Shown piece by piece: positions 1 through 5,618 of a stretch of DNA of 6,569 nucleotides. Both the position numbers and the translations under genes were made by a program. The stretch covers positions 1-6,569 of the forward strand of contig JAKOOI010000310.1 in NCBI GenBank assembly GCA_022701475.1, given 5' to 3'. Under the pieces are notes generated by a model. That model was not told the DNA's origin, ran no database searches, and saw only the letters and a list, made by a program, of their open reading frames with translations. The stretch comes from Weeksellaceae bacterium. Its GTDB lineage: Bacteria; Bacteroidota; Bacteroidia; Flavobacteriales; Weeksellaceae. Position 1 is the stretch's first letter; each line of letters starts with the position of its first letter.

Positions 1-178
1 GGATTCGGGTCTGCCCTGCAAATGCCGGTTTATAACTGGTGTTGGCCTGGCCATTCTCCACCGGCGGCAGTCCGGTTCCGGTTTCAGGGTCTGAAGGATT
101 ATTCTCGTCGATGGTTTCGGTACATCCCGTAAAAAGCATTGATGAAGCGATCATCAGATGATACAGTTTAAATTTCAT
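1..178 (-). CDS. Lipoprotein N-terminus, probable PQQ-dependent sugar dehydrogenase (partial)
   Basis: Only the first 59 codons lie in the window; the gene continues past the left edge. The protein begins MKFKLYHLMIASSMLFTGC, a short basic start, a hydrophobic stretch and a lipobox-like LFTG-C with the lipidated cysteine at residue 19. This predicts export and anchoring as a lipoprotein. An acidic, Pro/Gly/Thr-rich linker follows (about residues 20-41), then NTSYKPAFAGQTRI. From memory, that last segment resembles the start of the mature domain in flavobacterial soluble-type PQQ glucose/sorbosone dehydrogenases, beta-propeller enzymes that oxidise aldose sugars outside the cytoplasm. The lipoprotein call is seen directly. 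The enzyme call rests on a short segment, because the catalytic propeller is outside the window. The residue at -3 of the lipobox is Phe rather than the usual Leu, which is tolerated in this phylum. No Shine-Dalgarno sequence or clear promoter was seen upstream. Confidence 0.6.
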   Translation of the reverse strand, partial: MKFKLYHLMIASSMLFTGCTETIDENNPSDPETGTGLPPVENGQANTSYKPAFAGQTRI

Positions 179-485
179 AGGATAAAATTTTGTGATTAGG
201 TGTAATGTTACGGATTTTATGCAAATTCCCTGCCGGATTCCCTTTCTGTTGAAATAACATCAGTAATGTATACGGTAAAGCCCGGGTATTATTCTTCAAA
301 AGCAACAGCACGCAAATTAACAGGAAACTGTACCGATATCATGAAATACATAAAGTTTTAATTCACTATATTGTGATATTATACGGTGTTTCGAGCTTTT
401 AACGCTTTTATTGAGGATGCTATCTTGTCTTGATCTGAAAAGCTGTATTTTGACGGTATAAACAGCAGATATGATGAAATTCAGG
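179..485. other. Non-coding stretch between amylase 3' end and lipoprotein gene
   Basis: These 307 bases must hold the promoter and leader of the left-hand lipoprotein gene and the 3' end of the amylase transcript, both on the minus strand. No convincing coding frame was found. A 64-codon minus-strand frame running into the amylase end has no recognisable protein character. No exact TAnnTTTG element was found upstream of the lipoprotein start. The only structures noticed are a weak hairpin at 442-466 and a short TCAC-N6-GTGA inverted repeat at 363-376. Confidence 0.6.
438..466 (-). terminator. Weak candidate terminator after the amylase gene
   Basis: On the minus strand, GCTGT (466 to 462) can pair with ACAGC (446 to 442). 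The loop is about 15 bases, and TTTT follows at 441-438. It begins about 20 bases after the amylase stop. The stem is only five pairs, so this is a tentative call. Confidence 0.25.
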
Positions 486-1982
486 TCATTCGGTGGATTG
501 TTGACTGTCATGATCTGAGCGAATCCATACGCTTACCGAAGCTGCATCAACAGCAAATATACCTTTGCCGCTTCCATCAGTTGCCGTTTCCTCTTTTCTG
601 TGACCCAGAAAGTCCCTGAATCGGGTATTCCTGTTCTCATGACCTAAATCCAGCTCCTTGGATGCTTCATCACCATTGGAAATAATTACCACACAGCCCG
701 CATAATCTTTATTCCCTTTCCTGATCCAGGCAATGCAGTTGGGATGATCGAAATGGCTGATCTGTTCGCCGTGGGCAAACTGTTGCCTTGCCTTAAGTAA
801 TGCAGGCAGCACATCGATTTTAGGCATAATAATGCTGATTTCCCGGCCATCCCTGGTGTCGGTATATTCGGCGCCGAAGAGATCCGGGTAAAATATACAG
901 GGATACGCTTCTTCGGAAAGCAGGATAATGGCATACGCCAGAGGTTTGAACCACGGCTGAACAGAGGATTCCAACGCCTGTAACGGCTGGGTATCGTGGT
1001 TTTCTACAAATGAGACGGAGTATACCGGCTTCCTTTCCAGGAAACTGCCCTCCAGGATCTTTGAGAGATCGTAATCCCTGCCCTCTTCCGAGGCTTTGAA
1101 AAAATTATAATGCAGCGGAGCATCAAAGCAGGAGATCAGGTTATTCATCTTATCTGAAAAGAACTCCAGCTTTCCGGCTTCGTCCTTCCAGAATTCTCCC
1201 AGTACGAAACAGTCCGGATTGAGTTCGGTTCTGATGAAAGTTATAAATTCCTTAAGGAACCCCAGCGAAATATGCTTGAGGGCATCCAGCCTGATCCCGT
1301 CAGCCTTTGTGGTTTCCATATACCAGCGGATCCAATTTTTCATTTCCTGCACTACCAGCGGATTGCGGTATTCCACATCGGCACCCATCAGGTAGTCGTA
1401 ATTTCCCAGCTGATGGCTCACATCACCGGTCCATTCCGTTCCGCTGTCGTTATGGATCTTAAAAATGCCGGAGATTTCCTTATTGTCTTTGGTAACGACA
1501 TCAATCCCACTGAAACATTGATGGTCCCAGATAAAATCCGAGTATTTCCCGTTCCGTCCCGGAAAAGTGAATTTGGTGAGCGCCGACACCTTCATTGGTC
1601 CTGAAACGATCCTGTTGCGGTCTTCTTCATCAACTTCATGCACCGTAATCTCTTCCGTTTCATCGGCTCCCATTCTATGATTGAGCACGACATCCGCATA
1701 TACATCGATTCCGGCCTTATGAGCCTCTTCAATGGCATTCAGATATTCCTCTTTAGTCCCGTAACGGGTAGGAATCCCTCCTTTCTGGTCAAATTCACCA
1801 AGATCGTACAGATCGTACACATCATATCCTCTTCCGTCCCTTCCCAGATGGCATTTATTGGCCGGCGGAAGCCAGGCGGCTGTAATTCCCAGTTCCCTTA
1901 AATAAGCGGCATTACATGCAAATTCATTCCAAAGTTCCCCGGTGTGATACCAGTGGAAATACTGAATAATAACTCCATTCAT
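486..1982 (-). CDS. Cytoplasmic alpha-amylase, GH13 subfamily 5 type
   Basis: This 498-residue protein is a glycoside hydrolase family 13 alpha-amylase that cuts internal alpha-1,4 links in starch or glycogen-type glucans. All family regions are visible: region I DVVLNH (97-102), region V LMGADVEY (198-205), region II GIRLDALKHI (229-238), region III VLGEFW (260-265) and region IV FVENHDTQ (325-332). The predicted nucleophile is D233, the acid/base E263 and the transition-state stabiliser D330; N101, D202 and H237 match the conserved calcium site. Residue spacing is almost the same as in Bacillus licheniformis amylase (D231, E261, D328 there), and the length matches E. coli AmyA (about 495). 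There is no signal peptide and no starch-binding domain, so it should act in the cytoplasm on stored glucan or imported maltodextrins. The start MNGVIIQYFHWY is the usual beginning of the barrel in this subfamily. It is transcribed alone and divergently from the next gene. The subfamily is inferred from motif memory. Confidence 0.93.
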   Translation of the reverse strand: MNGVIIQYFHWYHTGELWNEFACNAAYLRELGITAAWLPPANKCHLGRDGRGYDVYDLYDLGEFDQKGGIPTRYGTKEEYLNAIEEAHKAGIDVYADVVLNHRMGADETEEITVHEVDEEDRNRIVSGPMKVSALTKFTFPGRNGKYSDFIWDHQCFSGIDVVTKDNKEISGIFKIHNDSGTEWTGDVSHQLGNYDYLMGADVEYRNPLVVQEMKNWIRWYMETTKADGIRLDALKHISLGFLKEFITFIRTELNPDCFVLGEFWKDEAGKLEFFSDKMNNLISCFDAPLHYNFFKASEEGRDYDLSKILEGSFLERKPVYSVSFVENHDTQPLQALESSVQPWFKPLAYAIILLSEEAYPCIFYPDLFGAEYTDTRDGREISIIMPKIDVLPALLKARQQFAHGEQISHFDHPNCIAWIRKGNKDYAGCVVIISNGDEASKELDLGHENRNTRFRDFLGHRKEETATDGSGKGIFAVDAASVSVWIRSDHDSQQSTE

Positions 1983-1997
1983 TGTTTATCGTCTTTC

Positions 1998-2015
1998 ACC
2001 GGTTCGCAGACCGGT
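1998..2015. repeat. ACCGGT repeat pair / GC-rich hairpin in the amylase leader
   Basis: ACCGGT occurs at 1998-2003 and again at 2010-2015, separated by TCGCAG. Each unit is a palindrome, so the pair reads as a direct repeat (12-base period, ACCGGTT on the plus strand) and can also fold into a 6-bp hairpin with a 6-base loop. It lies 15 bases upstream of the amylase start. That would place it in the mRNA leader if the promoter is near 2023-2029. It could be an operator or a leader structure; neither is shown. A third ACCGGT lies at 2134-2139. Confidence 0.45.
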
Positions 2016-2022
2016 TGGTTTT

Positions 2023-2029
2023 AAGTATA
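2023..2029 (-). promoter_or_regulatory. Tentative amylase -7/-10 element
   Basis: On the minus strand this reads TATACTT, a partial match to the Bacteroidota -7 element TAnnTTTG. It lies about 40 bases upstream of the amylase start. No good -33 TTG was found at the expected spacing, so the call is weak. No better match was seen between 1983 and 2251 on this strand. Confidence 0.25.
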
Positions 2030-2221
2030 ATCCGCTCCAGCATCAGGTATGGTATCCACTGCCTTCCGGCATCGCTATTGATTAAATGAATCACAAATTA
2101 GTGTTTTATTCAATCCAATCCAAGTTCGTCAATACCGGTGAAAAAAAACATGATCCTGATCAGGCTGAAATCAAAAATGCAGGTTGTGATCTAACTCATA
2201 AGGAATAAACGTGATATCGGC

Positions 2222-2229
2222 TATCTTTG
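2222..2229 (+). promoter_or_regulatory. Candidate -7 element of the 201-residue unknown gene
   Basis: TATCTTTG is an exact match to the Bacteroidota primary-sigma -7 consensus TAnnTTTG. It lies 22 bases before the start codon at 2252, which would give a short leader. The -33 region lacks a TTG at the usual spacing; the nearest TTG, at 2184, is too far upstream. Confidence 0.5.
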
Positions 2230-2251
2230 TAAAGCACCTACATTAGATGAT

Positions 2252-2857
2252 ATGAAACCTAAACAGATACCGGGAATACCCATACAGAAAGGCGGCGGAT
2301 CCCATGATACTGAAAGCACGAAGCAATACAGCATTTTTGAAATCGATGCCAAATTTGAAATTTTAAAGCAACGCTTTTTTTCTGTCAACCACTGGCAGAG
2401 CTACTGTGGTAAAACAGCAGCTGAATTCAAGCATTACGACAGTTCCGGGCAGCCGGTTGACCGGATTCCCAAAAAAGGGGATTTTATCAGAATAGGCATC
2501 CCCGGCCCGGGAACCAAAGAAGCTGACGGCTTTGACTGGGTGGAGATTGTTAATATGTCCCACTGCGATACCGGCAGTATTACCTCTTACCTGATGATGT
2601 GCCGCCCGTCTAAGGTGCCTAATAAAACCAAAGGGAATGTCGCTCATTTCTATAGTCCGGCAGCCACCGCCAATATCATGATTTCCAAAGAGGGGAATAT
2701 TTTGAAATCTGCAGTATACGGGCGTAATGAAAAGCCTAACTACAGGGCCGGATTTGCCGACAGGATCAGGAATTTTTTTATTGCTGCCGGCGGTATCTTC
2801 GGGATGTCCAAGATCCAGTGGAAAGTACTTGCGAAAGGGCTGATTGATTTCACATAA
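2252..2857 (+). CDS. Hypothetical protein, 201 aa, unknown function
   Basis: I do not recognise a named domain. The sequence looks like a real protein. It has a Gly/Lys-rich leader (residues 1-25) and a central segment with KKGDFIRIGIPGPG (74-87) and EADGFDWVEIV (90-100). The latter looks like beta strands around a Gly/Pro turn. A second part contains HFYSPAATANIMISKEGNILKSAVYGRNEKPN (131-162, described here as two adjoining blocks). The C-terminus (about 174-200) is moderately hydrophobic but broken by charges, so it is not a clear membrane helix. No signal peptide or lipobox is present, so it is predicted cytoplasmic. Two cysteines, C52 and C105, with C117 further on, form no obvious metal motif. 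From memory, similar hypotheticals occur in other Flavobacteriia, but I cannot name a family. It is a single-gene unit: an exact TAnnTTTG lies just upstream and a strong terminator about 55 bases downstream. The ATG at 2252 fits that promoter. Confidence 0.8.
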   Translation: MKPKQIPGIPIQKGGGSHDTESTKQYSIFEIDAKFEILKQRFFSVNHWQSYCGKTAAEFKHYDSSGQPVDRIPKKGDFIRIGIPGPGTKEADGFDWVEIVNMSHCDTGSITSYLMMCRPSKVPNKTKGNVAHFYSPAATANIMISKEGNILKSAVYGRNEKPNYRAGFADRIRNFFIAAGGIFGMSKIQWKVLAKGLIDFT

Positions 2858-2911
2858 GAGAAGGTGACGGTACTCCAGATGTACTGCTGTTTTTCACTCT
2901 ATTTTTGTTTT

Positions 2912-2935
2912 AAGCTCCTCTGCTGAGGAGCTTTT
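2912..2935 (+). terminator. Rho-independent-type terminator after the unknown gene
   Basis: AAGCTCCTC (2912-2920) pairs perfectly with GAGGAGCTT (2925-2933) across a TGCT loop, and the T run continues to 2935. It lies about 55 bases after the stop at 2857. The T tract is only on the plus-strand side, so it acts rightward. Confidence 0.8.
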
Positions 2936-2972
2936 CACATTTTCTTACCTGCTGACGTATCATCATTGTTTT

Positions 2973-2988
2973 ATAAGATAGCTTATAC
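2973..2988. promoter_or_regulatory. 6-4-6 inverted repeat upstream of the DUF892 gene
   Basis: TATAAG (2973-2978), ATAG, CTTATA (2983-2988) is a perfect inverted repeat in the intergenic region, 122 bases before the DUF892 start. The 4-base spacer is the geometry expected of a dimeric helix-turn-helix regulator. A weak TTG (2967-2969) / TACTTTAT (2987-2994) promoter-like pair overlaps it. Operator function is inferred only. Confidence 0.3.
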
Positions 2989-3061
2989 TTTATTTTATGA
3001 GTTCCGGTATATCCTTAAGAAAGTTTCCGGCGTTATCTGATGATCTGAAACAGGATGGTCC

Positions 3062-3069
3062 TATACTTG
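3062..3069 (+). promoter_or_regulatory. Candidate -7 element of the DUF892 gene
   Basis: TATACTTG matches TAnnTTTG with one mismatch and lies 41 bases before the start codon at 3111. The -33 region, around 3039-3042, is a poor match. This is a tentative placement; the alternative is the weaker pair near 2967-2994. Confidence 0.3.
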
Positions 3070-3110
3070 CTGACTCATGATGCATAAACAACTATTAAAC
3101 ACCACTCATT

Positions 3111-3680
3111 ATGGAAACAAAAACAAAGGCAAAAGCAACTGGAAAGAAGGCTGTATCTAAAACTTCATCTTCAAAAAAACCGGCTAAAAAAGGGGCTGCC
3201 AAAGAACTGAAAGACCTTTTTGAAGATTCTTTAAAAGATATTTACTGGGCTGAAAAGGCATTGGTAAAAGCATTGCCGCTGATGATGAAAAATGCAACCG
3301 ATAAAAAACTGAAAAGCGGAATCGAGAAACATATTGCCGAAACACAAAACCAGATTGAAAGACTGGAAAAATGCTTTAAGGCGATAGGTAAAAAAGCGCA
3401 GGCAAAAAAATGCGATGCCATGCAGGGACTTCTGGAAGAAGGAAAAAGCATCATGGAGGAAACGGAAGCCGGGCCGGTACGGGATGCCGGAATTATTGCC
3501 GCAGCACAGAAAGTAGAACATTATGAAATTGCGACTTACGGAACATTGGCAGCATTTGCAAAAGTACTGCAGGAAGAAGAATGTCTGAAGCATATTCTGG
3601 CCACGCTGGACGAAGAAAAAAAATGCGATAAACTGTTAACCAAGGTGGCTGACACCAACCTCAACAGTAAGGCAAAATAA
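3111..3680 (+). CDS. DUF892 / YciE-YciF family ferritin-like protein with basic tail
   Basis: The 189-residue protein has two parts. Residues 1-31 are a tail of Lys, Ala, Ser and Thr with AKK/SKK repeats, resembling histone-H1-like or Dps-type DNA-binding tails. Residues 32-180 are an all-helical DUF892 domain, the ferritin-like family of E. coli YciE and YciF. It starts with ELKDLFEDSLKDIYWAEKAL, then IEKHIAETQNQIERLE (71-86), DAGIIAAAQKVEHYEIATYGTL (125-146, in two blocks) and LDEEKKCDKLLT (166-177). Candidate metal ligands by position are E48, H74, E77, E136, H137, E139 and E168/E169. Family members are induced by stress, but their biochemistry is poorly defined. Ferritin-like fold is established knowledge; iron or DNA binding here is inference. 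There is no signal peptide, so it is cytoplasmic. No Shine-Dalgarno precedes the ATG. It is a single-gene unit with a strong terminator. Without the tail, the domain has normal length for the family. Confidence 0.9.
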   Translation: METKTKAKATGKKAVSKTSSSKKPAKKGAAKELKDLFEDSLKDIYWAEKALVKALPLMMKNATDKKLKSGIEKHIAETQNQIERLEKCFKAIGKKAQAKKCDAMQGLLEEGKSIMEETEAGPVRDAGIIAAAQKVEHYEIATYGTLAAFAKVLQEEECLKHILATLDEEKKCDKLLTKVADTNLNSKAK

Positions 3681-3700
3681 CAGGATTAAACCGGATTCGT

Positions 3701-3739
3701 AACAGATAAGGAGACCATATGGTTTCCTTATTCTGTTTT
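3701..3739 (+). terminator. Long hairpin terminator after the DUF892 gene
   Basis: Bases 3701-3716 pair with 3721-3737 across an ATAT loop, giving 16 base pairs with one G-T wobble and one bulged T at 3732. TTTT follows at 3736-3739. It begins 20 bases after the stop codon, a classic intrinsic terminator layout. It separates this gene from the Crp/Fnr gene. Confidence 0.85.
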
Positions 3740-3841
3740 CAGGGGTTAACAGATCTCTATAAATCACTGAAATGTGGTATTTTTTACTATTGTAAAAATA
3801 GTTTATGGTTTGTTATTTGTTGAATGATAAATGATAAATTA

Positions 3842-3856
3842 AATGAAATATTCATT
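3842..3856. promoter_or_regulatory. Inverted repeat AATGAA-ATA-TTCATT before the Crp/Fnr gene
   Basis: A perfect 6-3-6 inverted repeat ends 23 bases before the regulator's start codon. Its position in the promoter/leader zone makes it a candidate binding site, possibly for autoregulation. It does not match the E. coli CRP (TGTGA-N6-TCACA) or FNR (TTGAT-N4-ATCAA) consensus. The surrounding sequence is very A/T rich, so chance cannot be ruled out. Confidence 0.35.
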
Positions 3857-3879
3857 GTTGAACCATAATAATTTAATAT

Positions 3880-4473
3880 ATGGTAATTAGTGAAGATATA
3901 CTGCTGGCATATGGTGCAACAGAAGAAAAATACAATCCCAATGACCCTGTATTTTATGAAGGGAATATGCCGAAATATTTTTTTCAGATTAAAGAAGGGG
4001 TGGTAGAGCTCACCAATTATCATGAAGATGGTAAGGAATTTACCCAGAATATCCTTACATCCGGAGAAAGTATCGGCGAGTCTTTTCTCTTTGACAACCG
4101 GCTCTATCCTACCAATGCCATAGCCAAGACGCCCTGCACGCTGTGGAAGCTTCCCAAAAGCGATTTCTTTATGCTTTTACAGCAGAACCCGGAAGTTTCC
4201 CTGAACATGTTCCATTGTCTTGCGGAGCGGCTTTATAATAAATATATCATGCTTTTCAATATCTCTTCAACCGATCCGGTTTTCAAAATCAGGACGTTGA
4301 TGGAAAGCCTTAAAGACAGCCCGCATGAAAGCAGGTATTCTTTCCAGATTCCGCTTACCCGGAAGCAACTGGCCAATCTTACCGGGCTCCGTATCGAAAC
4401 AGTGATCCGCGCAATCAAGAAAATGCACCACAACAATATTGTAAAAATTAAAAACCGCAAAATTTATTATTGA
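3880..4473 (+). CDS. Crp/Fnr-family transcriptional regulator
   Basis: This 197-residue protein has the Crp/Fnr layout. A cyclic-nucleotide-binding-type beta-roll spans about residues 15-100, a long dimerisation helix about 105-130 and a C-terminal winged helix-turn-helix about 145-197. The phosphate-binding-cassette equivalent reads GESIGESFLFDNRLYPTNA (62-80, with the IGE at 65-67). Aligned to E. coli CRP, the residue matching the phosphate-binding Arg82 is Pro77, so canonical cAMP binding is unlikely. The recognition region, LTRKQLANLTGL then RIETVIRAI (159-179), resembles FNR (LTR...GLxxETxxR) and keeps the equivalents of FNR E209 (E173) and R213 (R177), with Ile at S212. The only cysteines are C86 and C113, so an FNR-like 4Fe-4S cluster is absent. 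It should be a cytoplasmic, dimeric DNA-binding protein with an unknown signal. It is transcribed alone, just after the DUF892 gene but separated from it by a terminator. Confidence 0.92.
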   Translation: MVISEDILLAYGATEEKYNPNDPVFYEGNMPKYFFQIKEGVVELTNYHEDGKEFTQNILTSGESIGESFLFDNRLYPTNAIAKTPCTLWKLPKSDFFMLLQQNPEVSLNMFHCLAERLYNKYIMLFNISSTDPVFKIRTLMESLKDSPHESRYSFQIPLTRKQLANLTGLRIETVIRAIKKMHHNNIVKIKNRKIYY

Positions 4474-4502
4474 ACAGGATTAAAAATCCGAGGCCATATT
4501 CC

Positions 4503-4530
4503 GGTGCATTGGGAAATGCATCACCATTTT
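4503..4530 (+). terminator. Hairpin after the Crp/Fnr gene, possible terminator
   Basis: GGTGCATT (4503-4510) pairs with AATGCATC (4515-4522) with one G-T wobble, closed by a GGGA loop of GNRA form. ATTTTAATCTT follows shortly after. It lies 30 bases past the stop at 4473. The T run is interrupted, so it may be a weak terminator or an mRNA 3'-end structure. Confidence 0.4.
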
Positions 4531-4563
4531 AATCTTATGATTTTTCATTGATGTAACATGATG

Positions 4564-4590
4564 CAAAGGCAGTTTCACGACTGCCTTTGT
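4564..4590 (+). terminator. Second hairpin after the Crp/Fnr gene, likely terminator
   Basis: CAAAGGCAGT (4564-4573) pairs perfectly with ACTGCCTTTG (4580-4589) around a TTCACG loop. A T-rich but interrupted stretch (TTATGTT) follows. The 10-bp stem with an A/T base and G/C core is typical of intrinsic terminators. It lies about 90 bases after the regulator's stop. Confidence 0.55.
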
Positions 4591-4629
4591 TATGTTGCCG
4601 TATTACAGATCCGTTCGTGTATCCTTTAT

Positions 4630-4648
4630 AAACCGGTTTTTGTACAAA
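4630..4648. repeat. Two abutting 10-base palindromes
   Basis: AAACCGGTTT (4630-4639) and TTTGTACAAA (4639-4648) are each perfect palindromes sharing one base. They lie in non-coding DNA about 190 bases upstream of the aminopeptidase start. They could be adjacent protein-binding sites; no function is shown. Confidence 0.35.
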
Positions 4649-4794
4649 TGATCTTTTACAGCCGGTACGCTGAGAAGTACGAAGTCGGTAAACCATAATT
4701 CAGACAGCGTTCTCACCATAGAAAAAATGCCTCATGCAACGGATAGATCATAAGCATTTAACACACCACCGCCTTTTCTGTTCGAAGGGTTTCG

Positions 4795-4825
4795 TTTCAG
4801 GGTTTGCGCGAATTAGGTACCTTTG
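4795..4825 (+). promoter_or_regulatory. Promoter of the methionine aminopeptidase gene
   Basis: TACCTTTG (4818-4825) is an exact TAnnTTTG -7 element. TTTC (4795-4798), one mismatch from TTTG, lies exactly 19 bases upstream, the consensus Bacteroidota spacing. The start codon follows 14 bases after the -7 element, so the leader is very short, A/T rich and without a Shine-Dalgarno. This is the best promoter in the window and supports the start at 4840. Confidence 0.65.
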
Positions 4826-4839
4826 CTAAAATTTAAATT

Positions 4840-5604
4840 ATGTCTATTACCAATGAATCTGAATTGGCGGGGATGCAGAAAGTCAGTGAAGCTGTAGCCT
4901 ACACCCTTAAGGAAATGACCCGGTATGCCCAACCGGGAATGACGACCAAAGAACTGGATGACTTCGGAGCAGGTATCCTGTCGGGTTTCGGAGCAAGGTC
5001 TGCCCCTTTTCTGACTTACGGATTTCCCGGCTGTACCTGTATCAGCGTAAACCATGAATTCTGTCACGGTATCCCTGCGGAGACAAGAGTGCTGAGAGAA
5101 GGCGACCTCATCAATATTGACGTCTCGGCAGAGCTGAACGGCTACTGGGCAGATAACGGAAATTCTTTCATCATCGGTGAAGATCTCCACCAGCATGGAA
5201 AACTGGTGGATGCGTCCAGAACAATCCTCGAAAAGGCCATCAGCCGGATCAGCGGCGGCGTCAGGATTGCTGATATCGGACACCTGATGGAAACCGAAGC
5301 CCGGAAAAGAGGGTTCAGGGTTATCAAGAACCTCGGCGGCCACGGAGTGGGAAGAAGCCTGCATGAGCAGCCGGATGAACTGATGAATTTCAGGAACCGT
5401 TTCGATACCCGGAGATTCCGGAAGAATTCGGTAGTGGCCATTGAAACTTTTATTTCCACTACTTCCCATATAGCGGTAGAACTCAGTGACGGCTGGACGA
5501 TGGCCGGGAATAAAGGCGGATACATGGCACAGCATGAACATACGATCATGGTTACCGACGGTAAACCGGTTATCCTTACCCGGGCAAACGGCATTATGAA
5601 CTGA
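4840..5604 (+). CDS. map: Type I methionine aminopeptidase
   Basis: The 254-residue cytoplasmic metalloprotease should remove the initiator methionine from new proteins. The pita-bread-fold metal ligands are all present: D94 (INIDVSAE), D105 (WADNGNSF), H168 (GGHGVGRSLHE), E202 (AIETFIS) and E233 (AQHEHTI). Residues H76 (CHGIP) and H175 match the substrate-site histidines H79 and H178 of E. coli MAP. CISVN and FVIKNLGGHGVG-type segments (with FR at 159-160) are closer to the Bacillus/Staphylococcus MAP branch than to E. coli. The block after the first Asp is usually GDTSRTF or ADTGISF; here it is ADNGNSF, so the Thr after D105 is Asn. Bacteroidota usually carry another map near ribosomal-protein genes, so this may be a second copy; that is inference, since the rest of the genome is unseen. 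It is a single gene with a strong promoter and shares a bidirectional terminator with the convergent gene. Confidence 0.92.
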   Translation: MSITNESELAGMQKVSEAVAYTLKEMTRYAQPGMTTKELDDFGAGILSGFGARSAPFLTYGFPGCTCISVNHEFCHGIPAETRVLREGDLINIDVSAELNGYWADNGNSFIIGEDLHQHGKLVDASRTILEKAISRISGGVRIADIGHLMETEARKRGFRVIKNLGGHGVGRSLHEQPDELMNFRNRFDTRRFRKNSVVAIETFISTTSHIAVELSDGWTMAGNKGGYMAQHEHTIMVTDGKPVILTRANGIMN

Positions 5605-5618
5605 GGTTTCCGGTAATG

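Larger units (their letters stand above)
4474..4839. other. Non-coding stretch between Crp/Fnr and aminopeptidase genes
   Basis: These 366 bases contain no convincing coding frame or tRNA-like fold. They hold two hairpins near the Crp/Fnr 3' end (4503-4522 and 4564-4589), two abutting 10-base palindromes (4630-4648) and the promoter of the aminopeptidase gene (4795-4825). The middle, about 4600-4790, is unexplained. A small RNA is possible, but I see no clear promoter-plus-terminator pair for one. Confidence 0.55.

Noticed and set aside
363..376. TCAC-N6-GTGA inverted repeat resembling a CRP site
   Set aside because: The half-sites are in the reverse order to the CRP consensus (GTGA-N6-TCAC), and only four bases pair in A/T-rich DNA.
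317..511. 64-codon minus-strand frame overlapping the amylase 3' end
   Set aside because: No family resemblance, A/T-driven composition, and it overlaps a certain gene on the same strand.
1272..1901. Plus-strand frames opposite the amylase gene (1272-1604 and 1638-1901)
   Set aside because: They are antisense to the conserved GH13 regions and encode no recognisable domain.
3231..3593. Minus-strand Cys/Phe-rich frames opposite the DUF892 gene
   Set aside because: The Phe, Leu and Cys richness is simply the complement of Lys/Glu-rich codons in the real gene.
3824..3840. Tandem ATGATAA repeats upstream of the Crp/Fnr gene
   Set aside because: Only two short A/T-rich copies; too little to call a functional repeat.
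4660..4694. Possible hairpin using GTAC...GTAC and CCG...CGG
   Set aside because: Only short stems broken by large internal loops; not a convincing RNA structure.
4813..5541. Long (242-codon) minus-strand frame opposite the aminopeptidase gene
   Set aside because: It lies wholly antisense to a gene with all its metal-site residues, covers that gene's promoter, and has no recognisable protein pattern.
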